Positions 50,201-58,943 of a DNA stretch of 64,000 bases are shown here, one piece after another; position 1 is the stretch's first letter, and every line of letters begins with the position of its first letter. The stretch spans positions 47,452-111,451 of the forward strand of contig MFYT01000073.1 in assembly GCA_001789205.1 (NCBI GenBank), in the 5' to 3' direction. The notes below the pieces were generated by a model. It saw nothing but the letters and a program-made list of their open reading frames with translations, made no database searches and was not told the DNA's origin. This stretch comes from Candidatus Raymondbacteria bacterium RIFOXYA2_FULL_49_16. Its GTDB lineage: Bacteria; Fibrobacterota; OXYB2-FULL-49-7; XYB2-FULL-49-35. The position numbers and the translations under genes were made by a program.

Positions 50201-53172
50201 AACGGCCTTTCGGGAAGACCTATGCCCTCATTGGGGCGCTTCTGATTGCCGCGCTGTTTGCGCTTTCCTGCGCAGGCGCCGGGAAAAAGGGTGAGGCGCA
50301 GCCTGCCGCGTCCCAGGCGCCGGCACCCCAGGCGAAGACCGTTGCCGGCGACTCCCTGGGCATTGATTCTTTGACAATTGGGAAATTGAGCAAGGCAACG
50401 CAGCTCTTGCTCCGGGCCGTGGACAACTATGTGGAGATACTGCCCAATTCCAAACGCTCTTCTGAAGTGATCATGCTAAAAGGGCATACCTTTTATAACA
50501 ACAAACTTTTTCCGTATGCGCGCGCCGCGTACCAGCGCGTGGTACGCGACTACAAGGCGTCCATCGACGTTCCCGAGGCCATAAAGATGACGGCCCAGAC
50601 CTATTACGAGGAGAGCAAGTTCGACGAGGCTGAAGTGTGGTACAAGAAACTCAAGGATGTGGCCGTGACCGGTGAGGACAAGGAAGAGGCTGACCTCAGA
50701 CTTTCCGAATCCTATTACCGGATTGCCGAACGGCACCGCGACGGCGGGCAGATCGATATGGCCATAAGCGAATTCGAGCGCGTTGTGCGAGAATATCCCT
50801 CCTGTAAACTAGCGGACGTGGCGCTCTTCAATGTTGGCCAGCTGTACGACGGCAAGAAGTCGTGGTCAAACGCCATTCTTTCTTTCAATAAGCTGATCGC
50901 CTCGTATCCGCAGTCCGAATATATCGAACAGGCGCTTTTCAACACGGCCAAATGTTACGAGGAAATGGGCAATTGGTCCAAGGCGGCCCTCACGTATATC
51001 GAGGTTTTCAAGCGCTTTCCCAATTCCAAGCACGTCAAAGAAGCGCTTTACAATGCGGGGCTCGCCTACGAGAAAGAGGAGAATTGGACCCTGGCCGCCA
51101 GCGTTTTCGAGAAATACGCCACGGTCTGGCCCAATGAAAAGGACGCGCCCGATGTTCTCTTCCGCGCGGGCGAGCTTTTCGGAAAACTCGAAGACTGGAA
51201 GAAGGTCGAGGAAATCAACACGCTTTTCAGCAAACGGTATGGCCAGGACAAGGACCGCATTATCATGGTGCTTTGCATGACCGGCGTGGCTTCGTATATG
51301 CAGAAGAAGTATGAACGGGCCCTGCAAGAATTTGAAAAGGCGATCAAGGCGGGCGCGGACGTGGGTCTGGATAAACAGGTCAACGCCTTCTACGCAGCCA
51401 AATCGCAGTTCACCATCGGCCAAATCAACCAGGAGCGCGCCGCGGCCATAGAACTCACCCTGCCCGAGAACGAGTATAAGCGCAAACTCAAGGACAAGGT
51501 GGCCTATACCGAGGCCGCGGTCAATGCCTATACCCGTGTCAGCACCTACAAACTCATCGAATGGACCACCCAGTCCATCTTCAAGATCGGCGAGACCTAC
51601 GAACAGTTCGGCATTGCCATGTACCGTCGCGAGCGGCCCATGACCATTTCGTTCGACAAAATGGTGGCGCTCGAGGAAGGCATTGCCAAGGTGGTCGAGG
51701 AATACCTGGTTGATAAGGCGCTTGCCACCCATGAGCAAAACGTGAAATTCGGCATCAAATACCAGATAGAGGACGAATGGATCAAGCGGTCGCGGCAACA
51801 GCTTACCAAATTGCCGTATCTTTCCGCCGAGAACTACACCAAACTGGTCGAGATCGTGACGGTTTCGGGCGACAAGCGCGCGGCCTCTGACCCTATGAAG
51901 ATCATCCAGGAAAAACTCGAGGCGCTGCAGAACATCGCGCCGTTCCAGGACAAGGCGATCAAGCTTTTCCTGAAAACACTCGAGGTCGCGGCCCGGTATG
52001 GCGTGGAGGACAAGTACAAGCAGCAGGCGTCGTCCGCCATCACCAAGATCTCGTATGACGTGGGCAACACGTATGCTGAGGTTGTCAATGTGGCCCGGAG
52101 CGCGCCAGTACCGCCGGCCTACGACGGGTACCAGAAGTTTTTCTACAAGGTGACCCTGCTCACCGAGGTCCTGGGCGAATACGAGGAAAAGGCCATCCAG
52201 GCCTTTTTCAAGAATATCAAGATCGCCGAGGCCTACGAAATCAAGGACGAATGGGTGGTTCGCTCCAAAGAGATGATCACAGAAATTCTTTTTACCCGCA
52301 GCTTTTGCTATGAAATATTGGCCGCCGAGGCGCTCAAATATCCGCCCATACCCGTTGGTGCATCCGAAGAAGAAGCCGAGGAGTATAAACTCCAGTTCGA
52401 GGAATTGGGATTTAAGCTGCAAGACGAGGCATTCGGCATGTACCGCGACATCCTCGAAAAGAACAAGCAGGGCATAACAACGGGGAAAAACGTGGACCTC
52501 TGCTATGTCAGGCTCTATAAGAATTTTCCCAACGAGGTGGGCGAGCGGGTCCAGCGCGACACCCTGGTTACTCTTGCCACGGGCAAGGAATGGCTTTTCA
52601 TGGATTCAGCCTATGCCGGATGGGAGACCGCCGGGTACGACGATGGCGAATGGAAAAACGTGAAAAAGGCGCAGAAGCCCGACTCAGTGGACCTCTTGGG
52701 CTTTTCCGAGCCGGTGTCCGGGGTCTGGGGCGGCGCGATACGGGAAGGCGCTTTTGTCCAAGAACAGGAGCTTTGGCTCAGGCGCTCCTTTCCTGTCCGG
52801 GAGAAGCCCTCGTCGGTGTCCCTTGAATTCGCGGCCACCGGCGCCTATGATTTATATGTCAACGGCGTGCCGGTCAAAAGCGACTCGCTCGAACGTACGC
52901 GCGCATGGTTCAGGTGCCGTCAGCGGAACGACCTGACCAACTACTTTTTGAAAGGGAAGAACGTGATAGCGGCGCATGTGGTGAACAAGGAACATTCGGC
53001 ATTTGGCTTTTATCTGCTCTGCAGGTACACGGACAAGATCGATGAGGTGAAACCGAAACTTCCCATGGAACAGAAGCTGCTTTCAAACGACGAATTCTAC
53101 CAACTCAAGGTTGAGTACCCCGTGGTCCCCAATTTCGATTACGACGAAGCGATCTTCAATGCAAAGAGGTGA
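50197..53172 (+). CDS. TPR lipoprotein with a C-terminal sugar-binding-like beta-sandwich
   Basis: The 991-residue product has a lipobox (LSC, Cys25). TPR units run from about residue 65 to 400 (AISEFERVVREYPSCKLADVAL, AILSFNKLIASYPQSEYIEQAL), then helical repeats to about 790. Residues about 800-950 look like the jelly-roll of glycoside-hydrolase sugar-binding domains: WLFMDSAYAGWETAGYDDGEW, LWLRRSFPV, AATGAYDLYVNGVPV, KNVIAAHVVN. A surface-anchored adaptor that binds a glycan is a fair inference. It is coupled to the preceding TPR gene (ATGA-type overlap). Confidence 0.85.
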   Translation: MKRPFGKTYALIGALLIAALFALSCAGAGKKGEAQPAASQAPAPQAKTVAGDSLGIDSLTIGKLSKATQLLLRAVDNYVEILPNSKRSSEVIMLKGHTFYNNKLFPYARAAYQRVVRDYKASIDVPEAIKMTAQTYYEESKFDEAEVWYKKLKDVAVTGEDKEEADLRLSESYYRIAERHRDGGQIDMAISEFERVVREYPSCKLADVALFNVGQLYDGKKSWSNAILSFNKLIASYPQSEYIEQALFNTAKCYEEMGNWSKAALTYIEVFKRFPNSKHVKEALYNAGLAYEKEENWTLAASVFEKYATVWPNEKDAPDVLFRAGELFGKLEDWKKVEEINTLFSKRYGQDKDRIIMVLCMTGVASYMQKKYERALQEFEKAIKAGADVGLDKQVNAFYAAKSQFTIGQINQERAAAIELTLPENEYKRKLKDKVAYTEAAVNAYTRVSTYKLIEWTTQSIFKIGETYEQFGIAMYRRERPMTISFDKMVALEEGIAKVVEEYLVDKALATHEQNVKFGIKYQIEDEWIKRSRQQLTKLPYLSAENYTKLVEIVTVSGDKRAASDPMKIIQEKLEALQNIAPFQDKAIKLFLKTLEVAARYGVEDKYKQQASSAITKISYDVGNTYAEVVNVARSAPVPPAYDGYQKFFYKVTLLTEVLGEYEEKAIQAFFKNIKIAEAYEIKDEWVVRSKEMITEILFTRSFCYEILAAEALKYPPIPVGASEEEAEEYKLQFEELGFKLQDEAFGMYRDILEKNKQGITTGKNVDLCYVRLYKNFPNEVGERVQRDTLVTLATGKEWLFMDSAYAGWETAGYDDGEWKNVKKAQKPDSVDLLGFSEPVSGVWGGAIREGAFVQEQELWLRRSFPVREKPSSVSLEFAATGAYDLYVNGVPVKSDSLERTRAWFRCRQRNDLTNYFLKGKNVIAAHVVNKEHSAFGFYLLCRYTDKIDEVKPKLPMEQKLLSNDEFYQLKVEYPVVPNFDYDEAIFNAKR

Positions 53173-53175
53173 GGT

Positions 53176-53508
53176 ATGAGGATTCTAACGCTTTTTGCCC
53201 TGTGTTTCGCGTTCGCTTCAGGAAGCGCCGAAGCGCAGAAACCGGCCAAGCTGGCCGCAGTGCCAGCAACGCCTGCGCAGGATGAATTCGTTATTCGCAA
53301 GCCGGGTGAAATCACCTTTACCACAGGCATTGTTATCGAGGGCCGCGTTGAAAAACCCCAGGTCATGCTCATCCTTACAAAAGAGCGGCTAAAACTGCAG
53401 TCCATCAGGTTCGAACGGTCGTTTGTCAATCGTATTACCGAACCGGTCGCCTACTCCACATTTGAACTCTCACGCGACAAGGGAACCTCGGATGACCTTA
53501 TACGATAA
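53176..53508 (+). CDS. Small exported protein of unknown function
   Basis: The 110-residue product has a signal peptide (ending GSAEAQ) and a basic segment (RFERSFVNRI). The mature part includes GEITFTTGIVIEGRVEKPQVMLIL, a beta-rich stretch of the kind found in small periplasmic linker proteins. It lies 3 nt after the TPR lipoprotein and 131 nt before the TolQ-like gene, so it belongs to the same locus. The gap after it has AGTATATTT at about 53549-53557, a possible promoter for the motor genes. Confidence 0.65.
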   Translation: MRILTLFALCFAFASGSAEAQKPAKLAAVPATPAQDEFVIRKPGEITFTTGIVIEGRVEKPQVMLILTKERLKLQSIRFERSFVNRITEPVAYSTFELSRDKGTSDDLIR

Positions 53509-53639
53509 CGCGTGCGCAGGGATTTCAATTGACACTCGCTTTCAACCTTAGTATATTTAAATGTTTTAGAGGATAACATTCTAAAATATAATGTGATACA
53601 TGGTGTTCCATCAGTTGCGCAGAAAAGGAGAAATACGGT

Positions 53640-54287
53640 ATGAGTCAGATGATCACCTTCATTGCAAAATTCTTTCAGGAGGGCGGACCGTTCATGTTTG
53701 TCATCCTCGGGGTGCTTGCCTTTGGTGTTGCCATAATGATTGAACGGGCCTACTACCTTATCATTCGGTGCCGTATCAACGCAAAGACCCTGCTCTCCCA
53801 GATCACAAAGCTGGTGAGAAGTGATAAGGTAAGCGATGCGCGCAAACTGTGCGTGCAGTCCAAGGCGCCGCTCGCCATTATCCTGGAATCGGCTTTGTGG
53901 CACTATGAACAGGGTCTTTCCAACGAGGAGATCCAGAACGCGGTCGACGAAACCGCGCTGCGCGAACTCCCCAAGGTCCAGCGCCGGACCCACTATCTTT
54001 CGCTCAGCAGCAATGTCTCAACCCTTTTAGGTCTTCTGGGTACCATCACGGGTCTCATGGCAGCCTTTGGCGCCCTTGCCGCTGCCGATCCTTCGCAGAA
54101 AGCAGTGCTTCTGGCCCTGGGTATTGCACAGGCAATGAACACTACCGCATGGGGCCTTATCGTCGCCATTCCCTGCATGGTTGCCTTTTCCGTGCTTTCG
54201 GCGCGCGCGAACGATATTATTGAAGAAATCGACGAAAGTTCAGTGCGTCTTCTGAATTTCCTTTTCATCCAGAGGAGCGGCAGATAA
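53640..54287 (+). CDS. MotA/TolQ/ExbB-family proton-channel protein
   Basis: The 215-residue protein has three membrane helices: about 17-40 (FMFVILGVLAFGVAIMIERAYYL), about 128-150 (NVSTLLGLLGTITGLMAAFGAL) and about 165-190 (AMNTTAWGLIVAIPCMVAFSVL). This matches ExbB/TolQ and the Myxococcus AglR motor subunit; the conserved Thr-Gly-Pro-like TGLMAAF is present. It would pair with the ExbD-like proteins that follow to harvest the proton gradient. An AAGGAG ribosome site precedes the ATG. Confidence 0.92.
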   Translation: MSQMITFIAKFFQEGGPFMFVILGVLAFGVAIMIERAYYLIIRCRINAKTLLSQITKLVRSDKVSDARKLCVQSKAPLAIILESALWHYEQGLSNEEIQNAVDETALRELPKVQRRTHYLSLSSNVSTLLGLLGTITGLMAAFGALAAADPSQKAVLLALGIAQAMNTTAWGLIVAIPCMVAFSVLSARANDIIEEIDESSVRLLNFLFIQRSGR

Positions 54288-54294
54288 GCGTCGC

Positions 54295-54783
54295 ATGGCA
54301 TTCCAACCCTCAAAGCGTAAGGACAAGGCGTTGAGCACGCTGGTCGGCGACGTCGATATCGACATTACGCCGGTCATGAATTTTTTAGTCATATTGCTGC
54401 CCTTCCTTGTGTCCATGGCTGTCTTTACCCAAATCGCGGTCATTAATTTTTCATTGCCGCCAGCGACCGAGGAGGGCGAGGGGGAGGCGGGGGCGCAAAA
54501 TCCTGAAAACCAGACCCTCGACATCTCCATTGCATTGACCGACAAGGGCATCACAGTCACCGGCACAGGCCAGGTCATGCCTCTTATTCCCAAACGCGAC
54601 GGTCAATACGACCTTATTGCACTCGACCGGATTCTCCGCGCCATCAAAATGCAGTATCCGCGCCAGGAAGACCTGGTGCTTATCATTGAACCCGAAGTCT
54701 TCTACGACGATGTGGTGCATGTCATGGATATCTGCAGGGACGCCCAGTTTCCCAACATCGGCCTGTCCGGGGGCTTCCAGTGA
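54295..54783 (+). CDS. ExbD/TolR-like protein lacking the proton-carrying Asp
   Basis: The 162-residue product has the ExbD layout: a cytoplasmic N-terminus, one membrane helix (about 25-45, DITPVMNFLVILLPFLVS) and a periplasmic domain. In ExbD, TolR and AglQ the helix begins TPxxD with an essential Asp; here it is Asn (N29). So this subunit may not carry protons itself. It ends overlapping the STAS gene by 4 nt. It may form a mixed pair with the ExbD-like protein at 55097. Confidence 0.88.
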   Translation: MAFQPSKRKDKALSTLVGDVDIDITPVMNFLVILLPFLVSMAVFTQIAVINFSLPPATEEGEGEAGAQNPENQTLDISIALTDKGITVTGTGQVMPLIPKRDGQYDLIALDRILRAIKMQYPRQEDLVLIIEPEVFYDDVVHVMDICRDAQFPNIGLSGGFQ

Positions 54784-55100
54784 AAATGAAGGTCAAAATC
54801 AGCGATACCCGCGCTGTGATTTTCCTGCCGCAAAAGCTTTTACGGGAGAGTACAATGTTTTTTACGGACGCGGTGCAGGAAGCGGTCAAAAAAGGGGCCA
54901 CCACCATAGTACTCGACATGAGCGGCACCACCATGCTCGATTCATCGGCTCTGGGCGCTTTTATCTACGCGCGCAAGCTCTATCCCCGCGACAAAGTCGA
55001 AATCATTATCCACAAACCTCAGGGGTATATCCGGACGCTCATTGAAAACGCGCGCATCAACGTGCTTTTTCCGATTTCCGGAAACGGGGAGGCGGCATGA
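54780..55100 (+). CDS. STAS-domain (anti-sigma-factor antagonist-like) protein
   Basis: The 106-residue product has the STAS core (TTIVLDMSGTTMLDSSALGAFI) with the phosphorylatable Ser at position 55. STAS proteins such as SpoIIAA switch between partners by Ser phosphorylation. Its location inside a motor operon, overlapping both ExbD-like genes by 4 nt, suggests that it controls assembly or activity of the motor rather than a sigma factor. No serine kinase (RsbW type) is nearby. Confidence 0.88.
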   Translation: MKMKVKISDTRAVIFLPQKLLRESTMFFTDAVQEAVKKGATTIVLDMSGTTMLDSSALGAFIYARKLYPRDKVEIIIHKPQGYIRTLIENARINVLFPISGNGEAA

Positions 55101-55609
55101 GTTTTCCCGCGTCAAAAACCAGCAGAAAAAAAGTAAAGAAAAATCATCGGTCCGAAGTAAAGACCGCCAAGCCGCAGCTTACGTCGCTGGTCGATATCAT
55201 GACCATTCTGCTGGTGTTTCTTCTGAAGAGCTTCTCCGCCGAGGGCGACATCATGACCCCGGCCGAAGGACTCAAACTTCCCGAATCAACGGCCAAAAAG
55301 AAACCCGAACAGGCGCTGCGCATCTCGCTGGCCCAGGACCATCTCATGGTCGAAGGACAGATTGTGCTCAGCATGGCGCAACTCGCGGCAAACGAGGACC
55401 AGCTTATTCCCGAGCTCGAACAGGTGCTCCAACAACGGCGGAATACCACCGAGAAAATCGCCGAGCAGTCCACCAAAGTCGAGTTCAAGGGCGAGGTGAT
55501 CATTGAGGCGGACAGAAAAATCCACTTCAGCGTACTGCAAAAGATCATGTACACCTGCGGCCAGGTCGGGTTCAGCAATTTTTCACTTTTAGTTCTTAAA
55601 AAGGAATGA
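55097..55609 (+). CDS. ExbD/TolR-like protein with intact Asp
   Basis: The 170-residue product has a basic N-terminus, a membrane helix (about 29-48, LTSLVDIMTILLVFLLKSF) with the essential Asp at position 33, and a periplasmic domain ending FSNFSLLVLKKE. It is the likely proton-carrying partner in a heteromeric stator with the N29 protein at 54295. Overlaps on both sides by 4 nt show tight coupling. Confidence 0.9.
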   Translation: MSFPASKTSRKKVKKNHRSEVKTAKPQLTSLVDIMTILLVFLLKSFSAEGDIMTPAEGLKLPESTAKKKPEQALRISLAQDHLMVEGQIVLSMAQLAANEDQLIPELEQVLQQRRNTTEKIAEQSTKVEFKGEVIIEADRKIHFSVLQKIMYTCGQVGFSNFSLLVLKKE

Positions 55610-56619
55610 GAGCGGGAATGGAATACGCGGGCCACGCGCCCCTCCAGCAGCGGAATGACGGCGTTGTCCGGCCGTCAACAAACGACGCCGAATGGAAATA
55701 CCGCGCTATTATCGCGGCCTCGTTCCTGATCCATATCATTTTTGCCGTGATCATGATGCGGACCGACATAACCATGCTTAAGCCGCCGACGGTAGAGGAA
55801 CTGCCGCAGCGGTTGATCAAGATCATCATGGACAAGCCCAAAAAGCCCGAGGTAAAGGTCGCGGAAAAGGCCGCGGCCAAAGAAGAGGCGCTGGCGCCTG
55901 AAGTCAAGGCCGAGAAAAAGGAGCAGGAAAAGCAGGTGCGCCGCCAGGAGGCGCAGAAAAACGTGGCCGCAAAGGCGCAGCGCGTGCAGCAACAGATGCG
56001 GACCACAGGCATGCTCGCCCTGCTCGCGGGCAAGGGACCCACGCGATCGCGCAGCAGGGCCGTGGTCGACGTCCTGGGTGGCCAGGGCGTGCAGACCGCG
56101 GACCTCGACGATGCGCTCAAAAATGTCACAGGCCTGCGCAAGGCGGGCAATGCTTCGGACATGGAAATGAAACTCTCCACCAAGGTGGTCTCGACCAAGG
56201 AAAACATCTCCATAGCCGACATGGTGAAGGGCCTTGATGGCGGTTCCATGAAAAGCCTCGAGAAGCTGGGTAGTATCGAGATCGCAAAGCCCAAGACTGT
56301 GGGACAGGCAAGTTCCAGCTCCCTGCGCGATGATAAGTCTATTTCTGACGTTGTGAAAAAGAACATGAAGAGCGTCACACTCGCTTACAACCGTGCGCTC
56401 AAGGCAAATCCGAGCCTGGGCGGCAAGATCGTGGTCAAATTCACCATCCAGCCCGACGGCAGCGTTACTGACGTTGAAATCGCCCAGTCAACCATGAACG
56501 ATTCCTCGTTCGAGCAGGATGTGCTCCGAAGGGTGAAAAACTGGACCTTTCCGGCCATAGCCGAGAGCGAGGGCAGCGTCACGGTCAACTTCCCCTTTAT
56601 ATTCCAGTCACAGGGTTAG
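55606..56619 (+). CDS. TonB-like protein with AgmX/PglI C-terminal domain
   Basis: The 337-residue product has one N-terminal membrane helix (about 32-51, YRAIIAASFLIHIIFAVIMM), a Lys/Glu/Ala-rich helical linker (about 80-130) and a C-terminal domain (NPSLGGKIVVKFTIQPDGSVTDVEIAQSTM) that matches the AgmX/PglI/TonB-C class. AgmX and PglI (GltJ, GltG) belong to the Myxococcus gliding complex. It would transmit energy from the TolQR-like motor across the periplasm. It is the last gene of the operon. Confidence 0.9.
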   Translation: MRAGMEYAGHAPLQQRNDGVVRPSTNDAEWKYRAIIAASFLIHIIFAVIMMRTDITMLKPPTVEELPQRLIKIIMDKPKKPEVKVAEKAAAKEEALAPEVKAEKKEQEKQVRRQEAQKNVAAKAQRVQQQMRTTGMLALLAGKGPTRSRSRAVVDVLGGQGVQTADLDDALKNVTGLRKAGNASDMEMKLSTKVVSTKENISIADMVKGLDGGSMKSLEKLGSIEIAKPKTVGQASSSSLRDDKSISDVVKKNMKSVTLAYNRALKANPSLGGKIVVKFTIQPDGSVTDVEIAQSTMNDSSFEQDVLRRVKNWTFPAIAESEGSVTVNFPFIFQSQG

Positions 56620-56681
56620 AAATCCTAGTTGATACGAAGGTGTTTTCCTGCATCCTGTGCCAGTAAGGAGATCCCCCTGTC

Positions 56682-56699
56682 TGTGCGCTTCAGCGCGCA
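56682..56699 (+). terminator. Possible terminator hairpin after the motor operon
   Basis: TGTGCGCT (56682-56689) and AGCGCGCA (56692-56699) can pair; the run after it is AT-rich (ATATTATTGT) but not a pure T-tract. It lies 63 nt after the operon's last stop. Confidence 0.45.
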
Positions 56700-56720
56700 A
56701 TATTATTGTCATGCATAAAA

Positions 56721-57039
56721 TTATCTTACGACAGCAAATTTCGCAAATATCTTCTGATTGTTACTCTTTATTCCAAGACAGAAGACTCCTGCGGGAAGGG
56801 TGCCTGTGGTGATCCACACTTCTCCCGAAGCGATGGAAATAATATTGGTATAAAGTCTTTTACCAGTTATACTGAAGATGGTAACTGTTGCTCTTGACGA
56901 ATGTAATGCTTGCGGTACTGTTATGTGCAAAGCATTGGGGATGAGATACTTTACAAATAAGGGAGCAGTGTGTATTGTGGAAAAATGATTTTCTTCAATT
57001 GATACGCCGACAGCTGGTGAAGTAATAATAGCACCGCCG
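56721..57039 (-). pseudogene. C-terminal end of a T9SS protein, cut off by an insertion element
   Basis: The minus frame from about 57039 to the stop at 56723-56721 is open and encodes NGGAIITSPAVGVSIEEN, then VTIFSITGKRLYTN, LPAGVFCLGIKSNNQ and a KFAVVR end, a type A sorting domain like that at 40204. No start and no N-terminal domain exist; the upstream neighbour (57040-57525) is a transposase-like protein, whose stop abuts the fragment. An insertion has severed the gene. Confidence 0.78.
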
Positions 57040-57525
57040 TTACCTATAGCAACAAATGGTCTTCAGCACTGCCTGGGTCAGCGCCTGGAAACCCGTTTTT
57101 ATGGTTCCGGTTGCTTCCTGATACAGCTTTGCAAGCCAAGGAGTCACTGTATTCTTAATCTGGCTTACTGCGCGGAGTATGACTCGCAGGGAAAGGCTCC
57201 ACTGATACTTCGCTATCCGATAGGCGGACATCCCGTCTGCCAGGGCATCGGCAATGCCTATAAGACCGTCCAGAAAAAACCGGCAGTAGGGCAAGACATT
57301 CTCCGGCAATACTGAGAAGGTATGCTCGCACGGTGGATTCAGGCACAGATAGCGCTGAATCGCTACTGTTCCGTGCTGGTGCTCCGATTTGGGCCGATGA
57401 AAGCCTTTGCGCTCGTAGGTGGCGTGTTTCCAGCACCGGCTAAACCCGCAATACGGGCAGTCTGGGCGTGATAAATTTCCTTTGCTTCCAGGCTTGCTGT
57501 TTGGTAATTTATACTTGGGTGACAT
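57040..57525 (-). CDS. DUF6431-type zinc-ribbon protein (probable transposase-associated)
   Basis: Starting at ATG 57525 (AAGGA ribosome site), the 161-residue product has a Cys4-type ribbon (CPYCGFSRC with CLNPPCEHTF) and helical segments (FFLDGLIGIADALADGMSAYRIAKY). Such proteins recur beside insertion sequences. The element's edges are not certain. Just beyond it a transposase-like fragment is seen at 57589. It has replaced or split a T9SS gene. Confidence 0.65.
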   Translation of the reverse strand: MSPKYKLPNSKPGSKGNLSRPDCPYCGFSRCWKHATYERKGFHRPKSEHQHGTVAIQRYLCLNPPCEHTFSVLPENVLPYCRFFLDGLIGIADALADGMSAYRIAKYQWSLSLRVILRAVSQIKNTVTPWLAKLYQEATGTIKTGFQALTQAVLKTICCYR

Positions 57526-57588
57526 GATGAATGTATCCTTTCTTCTCAAACCACCGGTCAAAGTAGTAATGAGAAGAAAGAAACTAAA

Positions 57589-57747
57589 ATGTCACCCGCT
57601 TTTTTCTCTACATCTTTTACATCAATGTTCCCGGATGAAGAAAATAGCGCGGAATTAATCAGCAGATTTCAGAGAAACTTAGGTGGGATTCAACAGCAGC
57701 ACCCACCGCGCATAAAGATAGCTTTTGAATTGACTTTTATAAATTAA
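57589..57747 (+). pseudogene. Possible IS1595-like transposase N-terminal fragment
   Basis: A 52-codon frame reads SFTSMFPDEENSAELISRF, which resembles the FPDEExCxExL start of IS1595/ISXO2 transposases, then diverges after RNLGGIQQQ and stops. The usual zinc ribbon and DDE domain are absent. With 57040-57525 it marks a degraded insertion-sequence region. Low confidence. Confidence 0.35.
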
Positions 57748-57846
57748 GAAAGTATAATTAAGAAGGGGTGTTACGACGATTATTTGGAAAAATATTGTTT
57801 TAAACAATAAATACGGAGTTATAAATATCAAGAAAGGATCGTTAAT

Positions 57847-58686
57847 ATGAGCACCAAGATAATGTTATTAATCTTTGTCTGTTTGCCAATAACTAATTTC
57901 GCTGACATTTCTTATTGTCCCCTTAATGCGGGAGATACCTGGACATATCATAGAGTACAAGAAGCGTCACCGTGGGGTGGAGGCGAGGCGTATGATGATT
58001 CCGTTATATACGCAATAATCGATACATCCTATAAAAGCGATTCATTAACCATTAATTTTAGTACGTATAGTACACAAGATACCATATCAGACACTCTTAA
58101 ATATATTATTGTTAATAATATATCTAATTTCAGATCCCAAGGTCAGGGAAGCATATTTTTGCCCGTATATGCACTTGGAGAGACAGCAAGTACGTGTAAC
58201 AAAATATTTTACAATGCCGAATCACTATACCTATGTACATATAACAATAACCCACTATGCCAAGCTGAAACCATTAATCAACTTGAGCATTACGGGTTGT
58301 ATCAATATTATCTCATGTCATCTTGCCCTGGGCCTGGGCCCTTCACACTGAATTTAATATCCTTCAATGGCACAAAAATAACAGTGGATGTAGAATCCAT
58401 CAAGGATAAAGAAACGAGCAAAGAGACTTGTCCAAATGTTCTTAAGCTAGACCAAAACACGCCTAACCCGTTTAATTCAACAACTAATATTATTTATAAT
58501 ACTGGCAATAATTTATTTGGCACAATCTGCATTTTTAATGTATCAGGGAGACTTGTCCATTTAGAACAAGTGATGGGTAGGGGATCAATCACCTGGAATG
58601 CAGGAAAGAACCCAAGCGGGATTTACGTGTGCAAGCTTAATATTGGAAAACAGGCGCAATCAATAAAGATGATGTTGATGAAATGA
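57847..58686 (+). CDS. Secreted protein with T9SS sorting domain
   Basis: The 279-residue product has a signal peptide (residues 1-19) and a mostly beta N-terminal region that begins YCPLNAGDTWTYHRVQE, of the kind found in secreted beta-sandwich proteins. The last 75 residues are a sorting domain (LDQNTPNPFNSTTNIIYNTG, IFNVSGRLVHLEQV, NPSGIYVCKLNIG, KMMLMK). It is expected at the cell surface. AT-rich DNA. Confidence 0.85.
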   Translation: MSTKIMLLIFVCLPITNFADISYCPLNAGDTWTYHRVQEASPWGGGEAYDDSVIYAIIDTSYKSDSLTINFSTYSTQDTISDTLKYIIVNNISNFRSQGQGSIFLPVYALGETASTCNKIFYNAESLYLCTYNNNPLCQAETINQLEHYGLYQYYLMSSCPGPGPFTLNLISFNGTKITVDVESIKDKETSKETCPNVLKLDQNTPNPFNSTTNIIYNTGNNLFGTICIFNVSGRLVHLEQVMGRGSITWNAGKNPSGIYVCKLNIGKQAQSIKMMLMK

Positions 58687-58943
58687 CAAACCCAACTATT
58701 TTTCAATAAATATTTATGATGTTGCCGGTAGACCCCTAAATTGTGTACGGTAAATTGATTTTATCAAAGGAAGATATTGACAATCACAAAGAAGGTGTAT
58801 ATATTTATAATTACTTAAGCGATTAATGAATATGGGGTAAGTAGAATCTGTGCGTTGAGAAGGAAATGTAATACAATTTATTCGCATAAGGTATAAATAT
58901 TTAAGAAGGATTAACCGCAATAAATAAATTTCTAGGGGTGGCC

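Noticed and set aside
50866-52422. Minus-strand open frame of 518 codons
   Set aside because: Antisense to the TPR lipoprotein; no recognisable domain, and GC-rich codon bias in the real gene explains the absence of stops.
53640-56619. Ordinary Tol-Pal system
   Set aside because: There is no TolB propeller or Pal lipoprotein, and two ExbD-like genes, a STAS gene and an AgmX/PglI-type domain fit Agl/Glt-like systems better.
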